From positions 12,127-76,126 of the forward strand of contig JBNKUI010000048.1 in assembly GCA_050298535.1 (NCBI GenBank): a stretch of 64,000 bases of DNA. The letters run 5' to 3'. The number at the start of each line of letters is the position of its first letter. The first letter of the stretch is position 1. This DNA comes from JABDMH01 sp050298535. Its GTDB lineage: Bacteria > Bacteroidota > Bacteroidia > Chitinophagales > Saprospiraceae. This document shows, one piece after another, positions 1 through 8,352 of this stretch. A program made the translations under genes and the position numbers. The notes under the pieces were generated by a model. That model was not told where the DNA came from. It was given only the letters and a program-made list of their open reading frames with translations, and did not search any database.

Positions 1-1
1 G

Positions 2-103
2 AATGGTTTTGATGGTTTTGCAGAATTGAATGGTTGCTTCCAGATCAAATCAAACCAGAAGGACCCACTGGTTGAATACATTTCGGGGGATATTTATCAA
101 TAA
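2..103 (+). CDS. C-terminal fragment of an unidentified protein
   Basis: Of the three forward frames at the left edge, only this one stays open: 33 codons, then TAA at 101-103. The other two forward frames stop within about 30 bases. The peptide has an ordinary soluble-protein composition and ends VEYISGDIYQ. I do not recognise a family. It lies 137 bases upstream of the VOC gene on the same strand. It could be the 3' end of a real gene that begins outside the window or a chance open stretch. Confidence 0.35.
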   Translation, partial: NGFDGFAELNGCFQIKSNQKDPLVEYISGDIYQ

Positions 104-240
104 TTGGGCCTGAACGCGTGAGAGTCGGATGTCCTCCTCGATTTGGGCTCAATAAATGCACCATTCAAATCATTCGTCACAGAATGTTTGACTCTGTCGG
201 GAATTATCTAGAAATTTCAAAAGAATAACCAACAGGAAGC

Positions 241-1026
241 ATGGCAAAAAACATATTAAGTTCAGCCCCTCTTTTTCATGTAAAAGATCTAAACCATTCT
301 CTGGATTTTTATTGTGATAAATTAGGATTTGCCCGACCATCCATATGGGGAGATCCGCCTTCATTTGCCATGCCAGATCGAGACGGCATGATTATTATGC
401 TTGCTGAAAAGCCCCAGACTAACTGCAATACTAATAATTGGGATGCTTATTTCTGGGTAAAGGATGTAAAGTCATTATTCGAAGAATTTAGCGGGAAGAA
501 GGTGCCTTTCGAATATGAACTTACATTGCAGGAATTATATGGCAACCTGGAATTTGGAATAAAAGATCCCGATGGATATTTTCTTGCCTTTGGTCAGAAT
601 ATTCAGGATGCTAAGGTTCCGGAAAATGCTATTCAACCCGCGCCGACCACATTCATGTATATGTCGCCGATTCTTAGTTCAGCTGATGTGGAACGGGATA
701 TTCGGTGGTATGACGAAAAAATGGGCTTCAAGTTGGTATATAGTAGTGCAAACTATAATGATGATGACCGACCTATCGACTATGCAGTGGTGGGGCGACA
801 AAATTTCTTTATCCACTTGCAATGGCATGCGGGTACCACAGATGACCCCGTGCATCCAGGAGCCATTCGCATTCAGGTACAAAACATAAGACCGATTTTT
901 GAAGAGTTTGTAGCAAGGGGGACAGTGCCCAGGGAAAAACTGAGAGAGAATACTCCCTGGGAGACCAATGAATTTGGATTCTATGATCTGAATAACAATG
1001 CCATATTTTTTATGGAGAATGTTTAA
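241..1026 (+). CDS. Two-domain VOC (glyoxalase/bleomycin-resistance fold) protein
   Basis: A 261-residue protein with two vicinal-oxygen-chelate modules. Module 1 (about residues 8-120) opens with LFHVKDLNHSLDFYCDKLGF and ends in FGIKDPDGYFLAFGQ. Module 2 (about 138-261) has the matching pattern VERDIRWYDEKMGFKL and ends EFGFYDLNNNAIFFME. The repeated 'DxxRSLxFYxxxLGF ... DPDGxxxxF' layout is typical of glyoxalase-superfamily domains. The family includes dioxygenases, isomerases and antibiotic-binding proteins. The substrate cannot be read from the sequence. The protein looks cytoplasmic, with no signal peptide. The ATG start directly precedes the conserved first strand, and an AGGA lies just upstream. 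Confidence 0.85.
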   Translation: MAKNILSSAPLFHVKDLNHSLDFYCDKLGFARPSIWGDPPSFAMPDRDGMIIMLAEKPQTNCNTNNWDAYFWVKDVKSLFEEFSGKKVPFEYELTLQELYGNLEFGIKDPDGYFLAFGQNIQDAKVPENAIQPAPTTFMYMSPILSSADVERDIRWYDEKMGFKLVYSSANYNDDDRPIDYAVVGRQNFFIHLQWHAGTTDDPVHPGAIRIQVQNIRPIFEEFVARGTVPREKLRENTPWETNEFGFYDLNNNAIFFMENV

Positions 1027-1030
1027 ATAG

Positions 1031-1110
1031 TGTGAGTTTGGGTGTGTGGGTGTGTGGGTGTGTGTGTGGGTGTGTGGGTGTGTGGGTGTGTGGGTGCGTG
1101 GGTGTGGGGT
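1031..1110. repeat. G-rich octamer tandem repeat (TGTGTGGG)n
   Basis: About 80 bases directly after the VOC stop codon consist of imperfect copies of TGTGTGGG. The + strand carries many GGG runs spaced by about five bases, a layout compatible with G-quadruplex formation. The - strand is C/A only. It lies between a forward gene and a reverse gene, so it is transcribed, if at all, as 3' untranslated RNA. Any frame through it gives low-complexity peptide and is not coding. Confidence 0.85.
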
Positions 1111-1493
1111 GCTAGAAGTCAGAAGCCCGGAGTTGGAAGCTGGCCAAATGATCATTCTGTAAAGTTTTCCGCTTCGCTCCAAACTTTGACCCCTTCAAAG
1201 GGATCTTGGACTGTCTAAGTTTAAAAGATCTTACTTCGATTTTCCAGTGTAGAGTTACAACAGTCCCCTCCTGAAGGGGAAGGCTTGGTCAGAATCTTCG
1301 ATTCTGTAATCAAGCCAGGGTATGATGATGATTTTCAATTTGGATGTTTTTGGGAGGTATAGCCTGATATTTTTGTGAAAGACAATCTGCAAAAATCGGC
1401 TGATGATCATCCCCCAATGTTTCGACTCCATTCCAATTTCCCACATTTAAAGGGGTCTATCGATAGTCTTTGTAAATCTAGACAATAGATGAC
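1111..1493. other. Intergenic stretch with short hairpins, no gene seen
   Basis: Between the octamer repeat and the small RHH gene there is no convincing frame. Several short C-run/G-run inverted repeats are visible. One is CCCCTCCTGAAGGGG near 1264-1280. An outward-facing pair also exists, GACCCCTT near 1188 and AAGGGGTC near 1450. The latter pair could bound a small decayed element, but no terminal duplication or transposase is visible. Confidence 0.4.
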
Positions 1494-1664
1494 CTAATCG
1501 TCCCTACTTGACTCGTGTGAACGAAGCCTCTTCGTCCGCTTTAATTCCTGTGTGATGATCCACTCTAACTGTCCATTTACACTCCTGAATTCGTCAGCGG
1601 CCCATTTTTCCACCGCCTTCATAGTAGACTCCTCTATTCTCAACACAAACTTCTTCTTAGGCAT
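1494..1664 (-). CDS. Small Arc/ribbon-helix-helix-type protein
   Basis: A 56-residue protein starting MPKKKFVLRIEESTMKAVEK and ending KRLRSHESSRDD. The layout (basic N-terminus, short beta strand FVLRI, a helix MKAVEKWAADEFRS, a turn at VNG, a second helix QLEWIITQELKRT) matches ribbon-helix-helix DNA-binding domains of the Arc type. The ATG at 1664 lies nine bases after the SPFH gene's stop codon on the same strand, so the two are probably co-transcribed. The ATG four bases upstream (1668) reads into a stop within three codons, which fixes the start. It probably regulates its own operon or binds the SPFH partner. The family call is from fold pattern, not from catalytic residues. Confidence 0.75.
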   Translation of the reverse strand: MPKKKFVLRIEESTMKAVEKWAADEFRSVNGQLEWIITQELKRTKRLRSHESSRDD

Positions 1665-1673
1665 ACATCCTTT

Positions 1674-2552
1674 TTAGTGATGCAAAGTTCCTGCATTGAC
1701 CACAGGAGTTGCTTCTTTATCAGAACAAAGTATGACCATAAGGTTACTTACCATAGCTGCTTTCTTTTCTTCATCTAAATCAATAATAGATTTTTGGGAT
1801 AGTTCTCCAAGTGCCTGCTCAACCATTCCTACGGCACCCTCCACAATTTTAAAACGTGCAGAGACGATCGCTTCCGCTTGCTGCCGTTTTAGCATGGCAT
1901 TCGCAATCTCCGGCGCATAAGCCAAATATCCAACTCTTGCTTCCATCACTTCAATACCGGCAATGGCAAGCCGTTCACTAAGCTCCTGTTCCAGATCATC
2001 GTTGACCTGCTGTACACCTGATCGCAGTGTTATTTCCTCCTGGTCGTCATCAAAGTTGTCATAAGAATAAAGACTTGATAACTTTCGAACGGCAGCATCA
2101 GTCTGCACTCGTACGAAGCTCTCATACAGATCCACTTCAAAGGCGGCCTTAAAGGTGTCTGCGACTCTCCAGACGAGGATGACACTTATGAGGATGGGAT
2201 TTCCCAACTTGTCATTTACCTTCACTCTTTCACTGTCAAAATTTCGTGCTCTTAGACTAATACTTTTTCGGGCAAAGAAAGGATTCGCCCAAAATAGCCC
2301 ATCGCTTCTGACAGTACCTTTATAGGCACCAAACAATGTCAAGACTCTTGATCCATTCGGATAGATAATAAAAAAGCCTCTAATCAAAAGAGGAATGGAG
2401 AGGATTAAGGCCAGGAGTGATATAACTTTGACGGGACTCTCACTATCTTCTCCTTGCAGTTGACTAATGATAATAATGATGGATGCAATCACGGCTGCCA
2501 GGACCAGAAGCATGTAGTAGCCATTGATCGGTTGATTTTTCCTTTCTTTCAT
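1674..2552 (-). CDS. SPFH/band-7 domain membrane protein
   Basis: A 292-residue protein with two hydrophobic segments at about residues 12-29 and 43-63. An SPFH (stomatin/prohibitin/flotillin/HflK) domain follows, about 65-240. Recognisable pieces are the strand after the membrane segment (FFIIYPNGSRVLTLFG), NPILISVILVWRVADTFKAA, and the coiled helix with YAPEIANAMLKRQQAEAI. The C-terminal 40 residues are acidic and helical. SPFH proteins form large rings on the membrane and organise proteases or lipid microdomains; the partner is unknown. The next gene encodes the small RHH protein nine bases away. Confidence 0.88.
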   Translation of the reverse strand: MKERKNQPINGYYMLLVLAAVIASIIIIISQLQGEDSESPVKVISLLALILSIPLLIRGFFIIYPNGSRVLTLFGAYKGTVRSDGLFWANPFFARKSISLRARNFDSERVKVNDKLGNPILISVILVWRVADTFKAAFEVDLYESFVRVQTDAAVRKLSSLYSYDNFDDDQEEITLRSGVQQVNDDLEQELSERLAIAGIEVMEARVGYLAYAPEIANAMLKRQQAEAIVSARFKIVEGAVGMVEQALGELSQKSIIDLDEEKKAAMVSNLMVILCSDKEATPVVNAGTLHH

Positions 2553-2731
2553 GATTGATATTATTTTGATATCATAATGTAATCATTCTGCTTTAACTTT
2601 TCGGAGTATTTCGACAGAAAATCGTGTAGCATCGATAGAAGAGAGCTTTTCTTACGCTGTATAACCAGGAATAATACTGTGATCAACCCATTCAGACTTG
2701 AGTGTAGAAACACTGGAGGTAAGATGCGAGT

Positions 2732-2756
2732 ATGCTGGTCTTTACTAGACCAGCAT
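2732..2756 (-). promoter_or_regulatory. Perfect 10-bp hairpin spanning the glpF stop codon
   Basis: ATGCTGGTCT (2732-2741) and AGACCAGCAT (2747-2756) form a perfect 10-bp stem with a five-base loop. The glpF stop codon (TAG on the - strand, 2745-2747) sits at the loop edge, so the last codons build one arm. No T tract follows on the - strand, so it is not a clear intrinsic terminator. It may stabilise the 3' end of the mRNA. Confidence 0.5.
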
Positions 2757-3479
2757 GAGGTGCAGTCCGGATGCTGCAACAGCTCCTGTAATGGGGCCTA
2801 AGATGGGAATCCATGCATAATGCCATTCACTGCCTCCTTTTTTGGAGATGGGTAGGATCGCATGCATAATTCGAGGGCCCAGATCTCTGGCAGGATTGAT
2901 GGCATACCCAGTGGTTCCGCCCAAAGAAACTCCAATAACAAAGACTATCAACCCCACCGGTAGTGCGCCCAGGCTTCCCAGTCCGGCTGGAGCATCTGGA
3001 GTTGAGACCATAAAATTGGGTCCTGTAATATACAGGACGGAGAAAATCAAAACGAAAGTGCCGATGGCCTCTGAAAAGAAGTTGGTAAATGTATTGGGAA
3101 TGGCTGGGGATGTGCAGAAAGTAGCTCGTTTGAGATCCATATCCGGAGTTACTTCGTAATGATCCCGATACATGATCCAGACTAGGGTAGTTCCTATCAT
3201 AGCACCGAGGAGTTGCGCAAAGATATACAACGGTACCTGAGACCAGGCAAATTTACCTGCGACTGCGAGCCCAATGGAGACCGCCGGATTGAGATGCGCA
3301 CCACTATAATCCATCGTAACAAGAACAGCAGTAAACACGGCAATGCCCCATCCCCAAGTGATCACTATGAATCCTGAATTATTTCCTTTGGTTTGTTGGA
3401 GTACTACATTGGCCACCACTCCGTTGCCCAATAAAATTAGTAATGCAGTTCCAATAACTTCGGCGGTGAAAGGAGACAT
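2745..3479 (-). CDS. glpF: Glycerol facilitator / aquaglyceroporin (MIP family)
   Basis: A 244-residue MIP channel with six predicted transmembrane helices and both pore motifs: NPA in SGAHLNPAVSIGLA (about residues 64-66) and NPA in YAINPARDLGPR (about 197-199). The Asp after the second NPAR is the residue that separates glycerol-conducting channels from strict aquaporins, so glycerol uptake is the better prediction. It acts in the inner membrane. No glycerol kinase or dehydrogenase is adjacent. The HAD phosphatase upstream on the same strand ends 63 bases away and may share a transcript. The start at MSPFTAEVIGT matches the family N-terminus. Confidence 0.88.
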   Translation of the reverse strand: MSPFTAEVIGTALLILLGNGVVANVVLQQTKGNNSGFIVITWGWGIAVFTAVLVTMDYSGAHLNPAVSIGLAVAGKFAWSQVPLYIFAQLLGAMIGTTLVWIMYRDHYEVTPDMDLKRATFCTSPAIPNTFTNFFSEAIGTFVLIFSVLYITGPNFMVSTPDAPAGLGSLGALPVGLIVFVIGVSLGGTTGYAINPARDLGPRIMHAILPISKKGGSEWHYAWIPILGPITGAVAASGLHLMLV

Positions 3480-3542
3480 AGCGTTTGTTTGGTTCTTGCT
3501 CTTGAAGATAAACTTTTTGAGTAAACCAGAGGGGGAGTCATT

Positions 3543-4154
3543 TTATAAAACACCATAATCTTTTAGGGACTTTTCCAGGCTTTTATCATCCGCGTAGTGC
3601 ACACTCTGAATTCCGATTTTAGCGGCAGCATTCACATTGCGTAAATTGTCGTCAATAAACAGCGTAGAATTTGCTTCCAGGTCATACCTCTCCAGCATGA
3701 GATGATAGATAGCGGGGTCAGGTTTCTTCAATTTTTCCACTCCTGATACCAGAATCCCATCAAACTCATGAAGGAAATCATACAATGCAAGCGCTGTAGG
3801 AAAGGTCTCGGCTGACCAATTAGTAAGCGCAAAAATGCCAAAACGATCACGGGCGATCAGGTGACGGAGGAGTTTTACATTTGAATCGATGGAGCCACCC
3901 AGCATCTTTGGCCATTCTCCGTAAAACAATCTGATCTGCGCTGCATATTCAGGATGTTTGTCTATCAAGACCTTCGTCCCTTCTTCGAGGGATCGACCTC
4001 CATCCTGTTCCTCATTCCATGAAGGGCTGCAAATTTCTGTGAGGAAATAGTCCATTTCAGTCTCGCTTTCGAACACTTCGGTAAAAAGATAGCGAGGATT
4101 CCAGTCAATGAGTACTCCGCCCAAATCGAAGATGATATTTTTAATATGTACCAT
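3543..4154 (-). CDS. HAD-superfamily phosphatase (YihX-like)
   Basis: A 203-residue HAD subfamily IA hydrolase. Motif I is FDLGGVLIDW (residues 9-18), where the first Asp is the nucleophile. The second acidic residue of the usual DxD is replaced by Gly, as in YihX-type members. Motif II is ALTNWS (about 108-113), motif III the Lys in KLKKPDP, and motif IV FIDDNLRNV (about 166-174). The alpha-helical cap lies between motifs I and II. YihX itself hydrolyses glucose 1-phosphate, but substrate range in this group is broad. It looks cytoplasmic. It probably dephosphorylates a small sugar or nucleotide phosphate. Confidence 0.85.
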   Translation of the reverse strand: MVHIKNIIFDLGGVLIDWNPRYLFTEVFESETEMDYFLTEICSPSWNEEQDGGRSLEEGTKVLIDKHPEYAAQIRLFYGEWPKMLGGSIDSNVKLLRHLIARDRFGIFALTNWSAETFPTALALYDFLHEFDGILVSGVEKLKKPDPAIYHLMLERYDLEANSTLFIDDNLRNVNAAAKIGIQSVHYADDKSLEKSLKDYGVL

Positions 4155-4338
4155 TTTAACTTTTACAAATCAACAGATATGAAAAAAATGTAATATATTC
4201 ATTTTTCTCACGAATTGACAGAACTGATCTCTGAATTGGGCAGTGTCTGTTACCACATCGAACATTCTCTTGTCTAATTGTCTTTCGCAGAAAGATCGTA
4301 CTAGCTTACAAGTCAATTACATTAAAAAGATATATAAT

Positions 4339-7338
4339 ATGTTTAAGAACTACTTTCTCACTTTCATCTTGTTAATTATCACCTTGCCTGTGGTTCATGG
4401 ACAATCCTACAAGGCCATATTGCAAGGTAGTAATCAGCCGCTACCTGTGGTTTCAACCGCTTCAGGTCTCATTACAGCCGAGCTAACAGAGGATACTCTT
4501 GCGGTCTCGGGATCCCTGGAAGGTATCATATCAGGTGTTGACACATCTATCGCCGGAGGTGCCCATATTCATCAGGGGAGTGCCGGACAAAATGGGGGTG
4601 TGGAGCTGGTGCTCAGACCCACGCTTTCGGACGGTCTTACAGACGGTATTTTTGAAGTGGCTACCAATACACTCATACTCTCAGATGAGCAAAAGGCATT
4701 GTTGGCAGAAAGGCAGCTTTACGTCAATGTACACTCTAATGACCACGGTGCCGGCGAAATTCGTGGACAGATCGTGGATGCAGCCTCAGAGGTCTATACG
4801 GCTACACTATTTGGCAGCAATCAGAATCCTTCTGTGATGACAGACGCAAAGGGATCCATACTAGTTGAACTGCAGGGTGATACATCAATCATCGTATCAG
4901 GGAGCTTTGATGATTTAAGTAGCAATTTCAGTGCAAGCCATATCCATGTTGGATTACCCGGGTCTTCCGGTGGCGTTGAAATACCACTCTCAGAAACACT
5001 CTCATCAGATGGTATATCGGGTCAATACCTGGCTAGTCAGAATACATTTGATATAGATGCAGAGCAACTAGCCATGTTGAAAAGTGAACAATGGTATGTT
5101 AATGTTCATTCAGCTAATTTTCCAGCTGGTGAGATAAGAGGCCAGGTCTTGGGTTCTGCAACCGTAAGAATGCGCACCCACCTTACAGGAATGAATGAAG
5201 TAGCCCCTGTACTTTCTACAGGAAACGGAAAGTTGGCAGTCACGTTGAGGGACAGTATCCTTACCGTGAGTGGTTCTTTCAGTGGATTGGAAAGCAATGT
5301 GGCAGCGGCTCATATCCATTCTGGCATGTCAGGTCGGAATGGTTCTGTACTTTTTCCATTAGTTTTTGAAGTGTCTGATGATTCCAGAGGAGGCCGATTC
5401 CTTGCAGATTCTAATACATTTGTTGTGACAGGAGATGATCTAAGTGCTCTTTTGGGAAGAGCGTTATATATCAATATTCATACAGCGGATAATCCGGGAG
5501 GTGAATTGCGAGGTCAAATATTACCAGAGAGCCAATATTTCTTTAATGCGCTCCTGGTCGGTAGCCAACAGATGCCTCCTATAAAGACTCGAGCATCAGG
5601 TTCTGCGGTGGTAGAGATTTTAGGTAATCAATTGACCTTGTCCGGTAGTTTTCAGAATTTGAGTAGTCCATTATTGGTTAGTTTCGATAACGGTGCACAC
5701 ATTCATTTTGCACCGGTGGGATCCAGAGGTCCACATTATTTTAATATGCTGGCTACTCCGGATGATGATATTGATAGTGGAAGGTTCAGAGCTGTGGATA
5801 ACGTATTTGAGATGACGGATACACAGCGTGATTCATTACGAGCAAGGCTGGGTTATGTCAGTGTTCATAGCGAAGATCACATGCCCGGAGAAATCAGGGG
5901 GCAGTTACTGCATGAGTCTACCATGTATTTCTATACTCCATTATCAGGCGCTGAACAAACTCCGTCTGTCAATACAGAGGCAACCGGTGCTGTAGCTCTT
6001 GAGTACAATGGAACTTCAGCAGTGGTGGCAGGTAGTTTTAATAATCTATCATCAGGTGTGGCTACTAATATTATGGGAGGAGGCCATATACATATGGGAT
6101 TAGCTGGTTCAGCAGGTCCGATTCTAATTCCGCTTTCACTAAACGTACATGATTCCCTGACTAGCGCCGAAATACCTGTTATGGATAATATATATCCAGT
6201 ATCGGCTGGCTTCATAGATACTGTTCGGCAGAGAATGACATATGTCAATATTCATTCTTTAAACTTTGGAGGCGGAGAGCTGAGAGGAAATCTGCGTGCT
6301 ATTGCTCAGAACTACTTTGCTGCCAATTTACGGGGTCGCAATGCATCTACTCCGGCTGCCTCTTCCGGCCAGGGCTTGGTATTACTCGAACAGGCAGGGG
6401 GGCAGGTGACGATTTCGGGATCTTTTAACAACCTTGCAGGTGATTTTGCTACGGACATTGCCGGTGGGGCTCACATCCATCTGGGGGCGGTAGGGATGAA
6501 TGGAGGTATACTTCAGGGGCTTAAATCTCTGGTGGCCGGTGATCTAAAAAGTGCTCAATTTCCAGCAGATAGCAATACTGTCGCAGTGCCAGACTCGACC
6601 TTAGATTTGCTCTTTGATGGTGATACGTATGTGAATATTCACAGTACGGGAGTACCTTCGGGAGAGATTCGCGGTCAACTGTTACATGAGATCAATTTGG
6701 CACCAACTTCTCCTGAGTTTATTGGACCTGAATATGGAGATACTATTGTGACTACTAGCTCAGACACCATGGCCTTTCTTGCCAGCTGGAGTGAAAGTAC
6801 TGATCCCAATGGAGATGAGGTGGTGTATCTCTGGCAGCTATCGATGCAGCCCGGCTTTGATACCGCATTGGTATCTGTTAGCACAGGCTCTGAAACCAGC
6901 TTTGGAACGACCGTCGGGATGGTGGACACCCTCCTGGCACTTATTGGATTGGATAGCGGCCAGGTTTTGACCCTATATCATCGTGTGGTGGCTTCTGATG
7001 GAAGTCTTGCTAGCGATGCTACTGTGGATTCCGTTCTCATCGTAAGGGATGTGATCACGAATCTCAAGGAAAATCCCTATCTGGAAAGTGCATTTCGGTT
7101 ATTTCCCAACCCGGTGACTTCGCACGTGAATCTGGAAGTGAACCTCAAGCAGACTGCTATAGCGCAGCTACGTATTCTCGATATTTCAGGAGCCGTTATG
7201 AAGGAGGAAAGGCTTCAACTCATACAGGGATTGAACATCATCAGGCGAAGTGTGAATAGCTTGCCTTCGGGTGCATACCTTACGCAATTAGTGGTGGGAG
7301 GTCAAGTCAGTGTGTCTGAACGATTTACCAAACACTAA
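4339..7338 (+). CDS. Secreted protein with six CHRD domains and a T9SS sorting domain
   Basis: The ATG at 4339 is chosen because a clear signal peptide follows (MFKNYFLTFILLIITLPVV, cleavage near HG-QS); an in-frame GTG at 4243 would put 32 residues before it. The 999-residue product carries six tandem CHRD (chordin) domains of about 135 residues. Each has a central HIH motif and ends in a variant of YVNVHSxxxxxGEIRGQ. A fibronectin-like region follows (about residues 795-905). The last 80 residues form a T9SS type A sorting domain with LFPNPVTSHVNLEV near its start. The protein should cross the outer membrane by T9SS and be anchored or released. CHRD domains in bacteria have no established activity. 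Confidence 0.9.
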   Translation: MFKNYFLTFILLIITLPVVHGQSYKAILQGSNQPLPVVSTASGLITAELTEDTLAVSGSLEGIISGVDTSIAGGAHIHQGSAGQNGGVELVLRPTLSDGLTDGIFEVATNTLILSDEQKALLAERQLYVNVHSNDHGAGEIRGQIVDAASEVYTATLFGSNQNPSVMTDAKGSILVELQGDTSIIVSGSFDDLSSNFSASHIHVGLPGSSGGVEIPLSETLSSDGISGQYLASQNTFDIDAEQLAMLKSEQWYVNVHSANFPAGEIRGQVLGSATVRMRTHLTGMNEVAPVLSTGNGKLAVTLRDSILTVSGSFSGLESNVAAAHIHSGMSGRNGSVLFPLVFEVSDDSRGGRFLADSNTFVVTGDDLSALLGRALYINIHTADNPGGELRGQILPESQYFFNALLVGSQQMPPIKTRASGSAVVEILGNQLTLSGSFQNLSSPLLVSFDNGAHIHFAPVGSRGPHYFNMLATPDDDIDSGRFRAVDNVFEMTDTQRDSLRARLGYVSVHSEDHMPGEIRGQLLHESTMYFYTPLSGAEQTPSVNTEATGAVALEYNGTSAVVAGSFNNLSSGVATNIMGGGHIHMGLAGSAGPILIPLSLNVHDSLTSAEIPVMDNIYPVSAGFIDTVRQRMTYVNIHSLNFGGGELRGNLRAIAQNYFAANLRGRNASTPAASSGQGLVLLEQAGGQVTISGSFNNLAGDFATDIAGGAHIHLGAVGMNGGILQGLKSLVAGDLKSAQFPADSNTVAVPDSTLDLLFDGDTYVNIHSTGVPSGEIRGQLLHEINLAPTSPEFIGPEYGDTIVTTSSDTMAFLASWSESTDPNGDEVVYLWQLSMQPGFDTALVSVSTGSETSFGTTVGMVDTLLALIGLDSGQVLTLYHRVVASDGSLASDATVDSVLIVRDVITNLKENPYLESAFRLFPNPVTSHVNLEVNLKQTAIAQLRILDISGAVMKEERLQLIQGLNIIRRSVNSLPSGAYLTQLVVGGQVSVSERFTKH

Positions 7339-7358
7339 TCATAAAAGAAATAGGAACC

Positions 7359-7395
7359 AAGGGGCTTGTCCATTCAATGGGTAAGCCCTTCTTTT
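7359..7395. terminator. Intrinsic terminator between convergent genes
   Basis: AAGGGGCTTGTCCATT (from 7359) pairs almost completely with AATGGGTAAGCCCTT (to 7390), with G-T wobbles and one bulge. CTTTTATT follows on the + strand. It lies between the stop codons of the CHRD protein and the universal stress protein and could serve both strands. Confidence 0.8.
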
Positions 7396-7396
7396 A

Positions 7397-8200
7397 TTAG
7401 GCCTTTAGGACCAGCATGGGTAGCATGGTTTCAAATGCCCTCTTCTTGGTGAGTTTGCTGGAGAAAAGTTTATTGAGGAAATTCCTCTTTCGTCTTATTA
7501 CACAGACGAGATCTGTTGATCCGTTTTCAAGCCATATTTTAAGTCCCTGGTTGAAATCATCGGCCTTGAGTGACAAATGAGGTATGTCAAGAGATTTCAG
7601 AACATTTCCCTTTTTAAAATCTTCTTTTTCCAGATCGGGTGTCTGCACATGCAATAGTGCAAGTTTAGAACTGAAATCCTTCATGAGATTTCGCAATGGC
7701 TTAAGCTGACTCTTGCTCCTAATGTTTAATGACTTAATCATTAGGAGTACATGATCAAAACCTCTATACTCATAGCCATTAGGGATCAACAGTACCGGAA
7801 TATCAGTATTTTTTACCAATCCACCACTTACGGGACCCAGAAAGACATCGGGTTCGCTCATTTCTCCCTGCATAGCCACAGCGATGAGATCTGCCTCTAC
7901 TTTTTGGGCAAACTTTTCGATTGCTGCGACAGGATCACCTTTGAGCGTTTTATTCTTTACGATAACATGTCCAGTATCCTTGAGGGATGACACAAGCGAT
8001 TCAATTTGCTTTGTTGTTTCCCTTTCCAATAATTTAGTGACGCTCATTATTGTATCGGCCCGTTTTCGGGCAGGATAAGCATGTACGACATACACCTTGG
8101 AATGGACTACCTGTGCTATCTTGATTACCTGCTTGAGTGCATTGACGGAGTGGACGGAAAAGTCCACGGGAACCACAATTTTATTCATTTTATCCTGCAT
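7397..8200 (-). CDS. Universal stress protein (UspA family), two-domain
   Basis: A 267-residue protein. The first UspA domain (about residues 4-142) has the canonical strand-turn KIVVPVDFSVHSVNALKQ, the middle strand KVYVVHAYP, and the ending GPVSGGLVKNTDIPVLLIP. The second half (about 147-267) repeats the fold in degenerate form, ending FETMLPMLVLKA. Paired Usp domains are common in Bacteroidota and usually bind ATP or AMP. The glycine pattern of the first domain is only partly canonical, so nucleotide binding is uncertain. An alternative ATG lies four codons downstream (8188), directly before the conserved strand. Confidence 0.85.
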   Translation of the reverse strand: MQDKMNKIVVPVDFSVHSVNALKQVIKIAQVVHSKVYVVHAYPARKRADTIMSVTKLLERETTKQIESLVSSLKDTGHVIVKNKTLKGDPVAAIEKFAQKVEADLIAVAMQGEMSEPDVFLGPVSGGLVKNTDIPVLLIPNGYEYRGFDHVLLMIKSLNIRSKSQLKPLRNLMKDFSSKLALLHVQTPDLEKEDFKKGNVLKSLDIPHLSLKADDFNQGLKIWLENGSTDLVCVIRRKRNFLNKLFSSKLTKKRAFETMLPMLVLKA

Positions 8201-8352
8201 TTAAATGATGGGGGCAGCAAAGATACGCTTTAAGATATAGCTGTACTACAAACCATTAGGTCAAATTAGTAGAGAGTCAGGCATCACAAAATGGTCTTAA
8301 TTTACCTTGATGACGGGGAGTGACTTCGTATATTGAGGGAAAGCGAGTATAC

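Noticed and set aside
679..1182. Long reverse frame through the octamer repeat and the VOC gene
   Set aside because: Its product is low-complexity His/Thr/Pro sequence from the repeat plus antisense of the VOC gene; there is no plausible protein fold.
2561..2779. 72-codon reverse frame between the SPFH and glpF genes
   Set aside because: It overlaps the glpF end in another frame and has no recognisable features.
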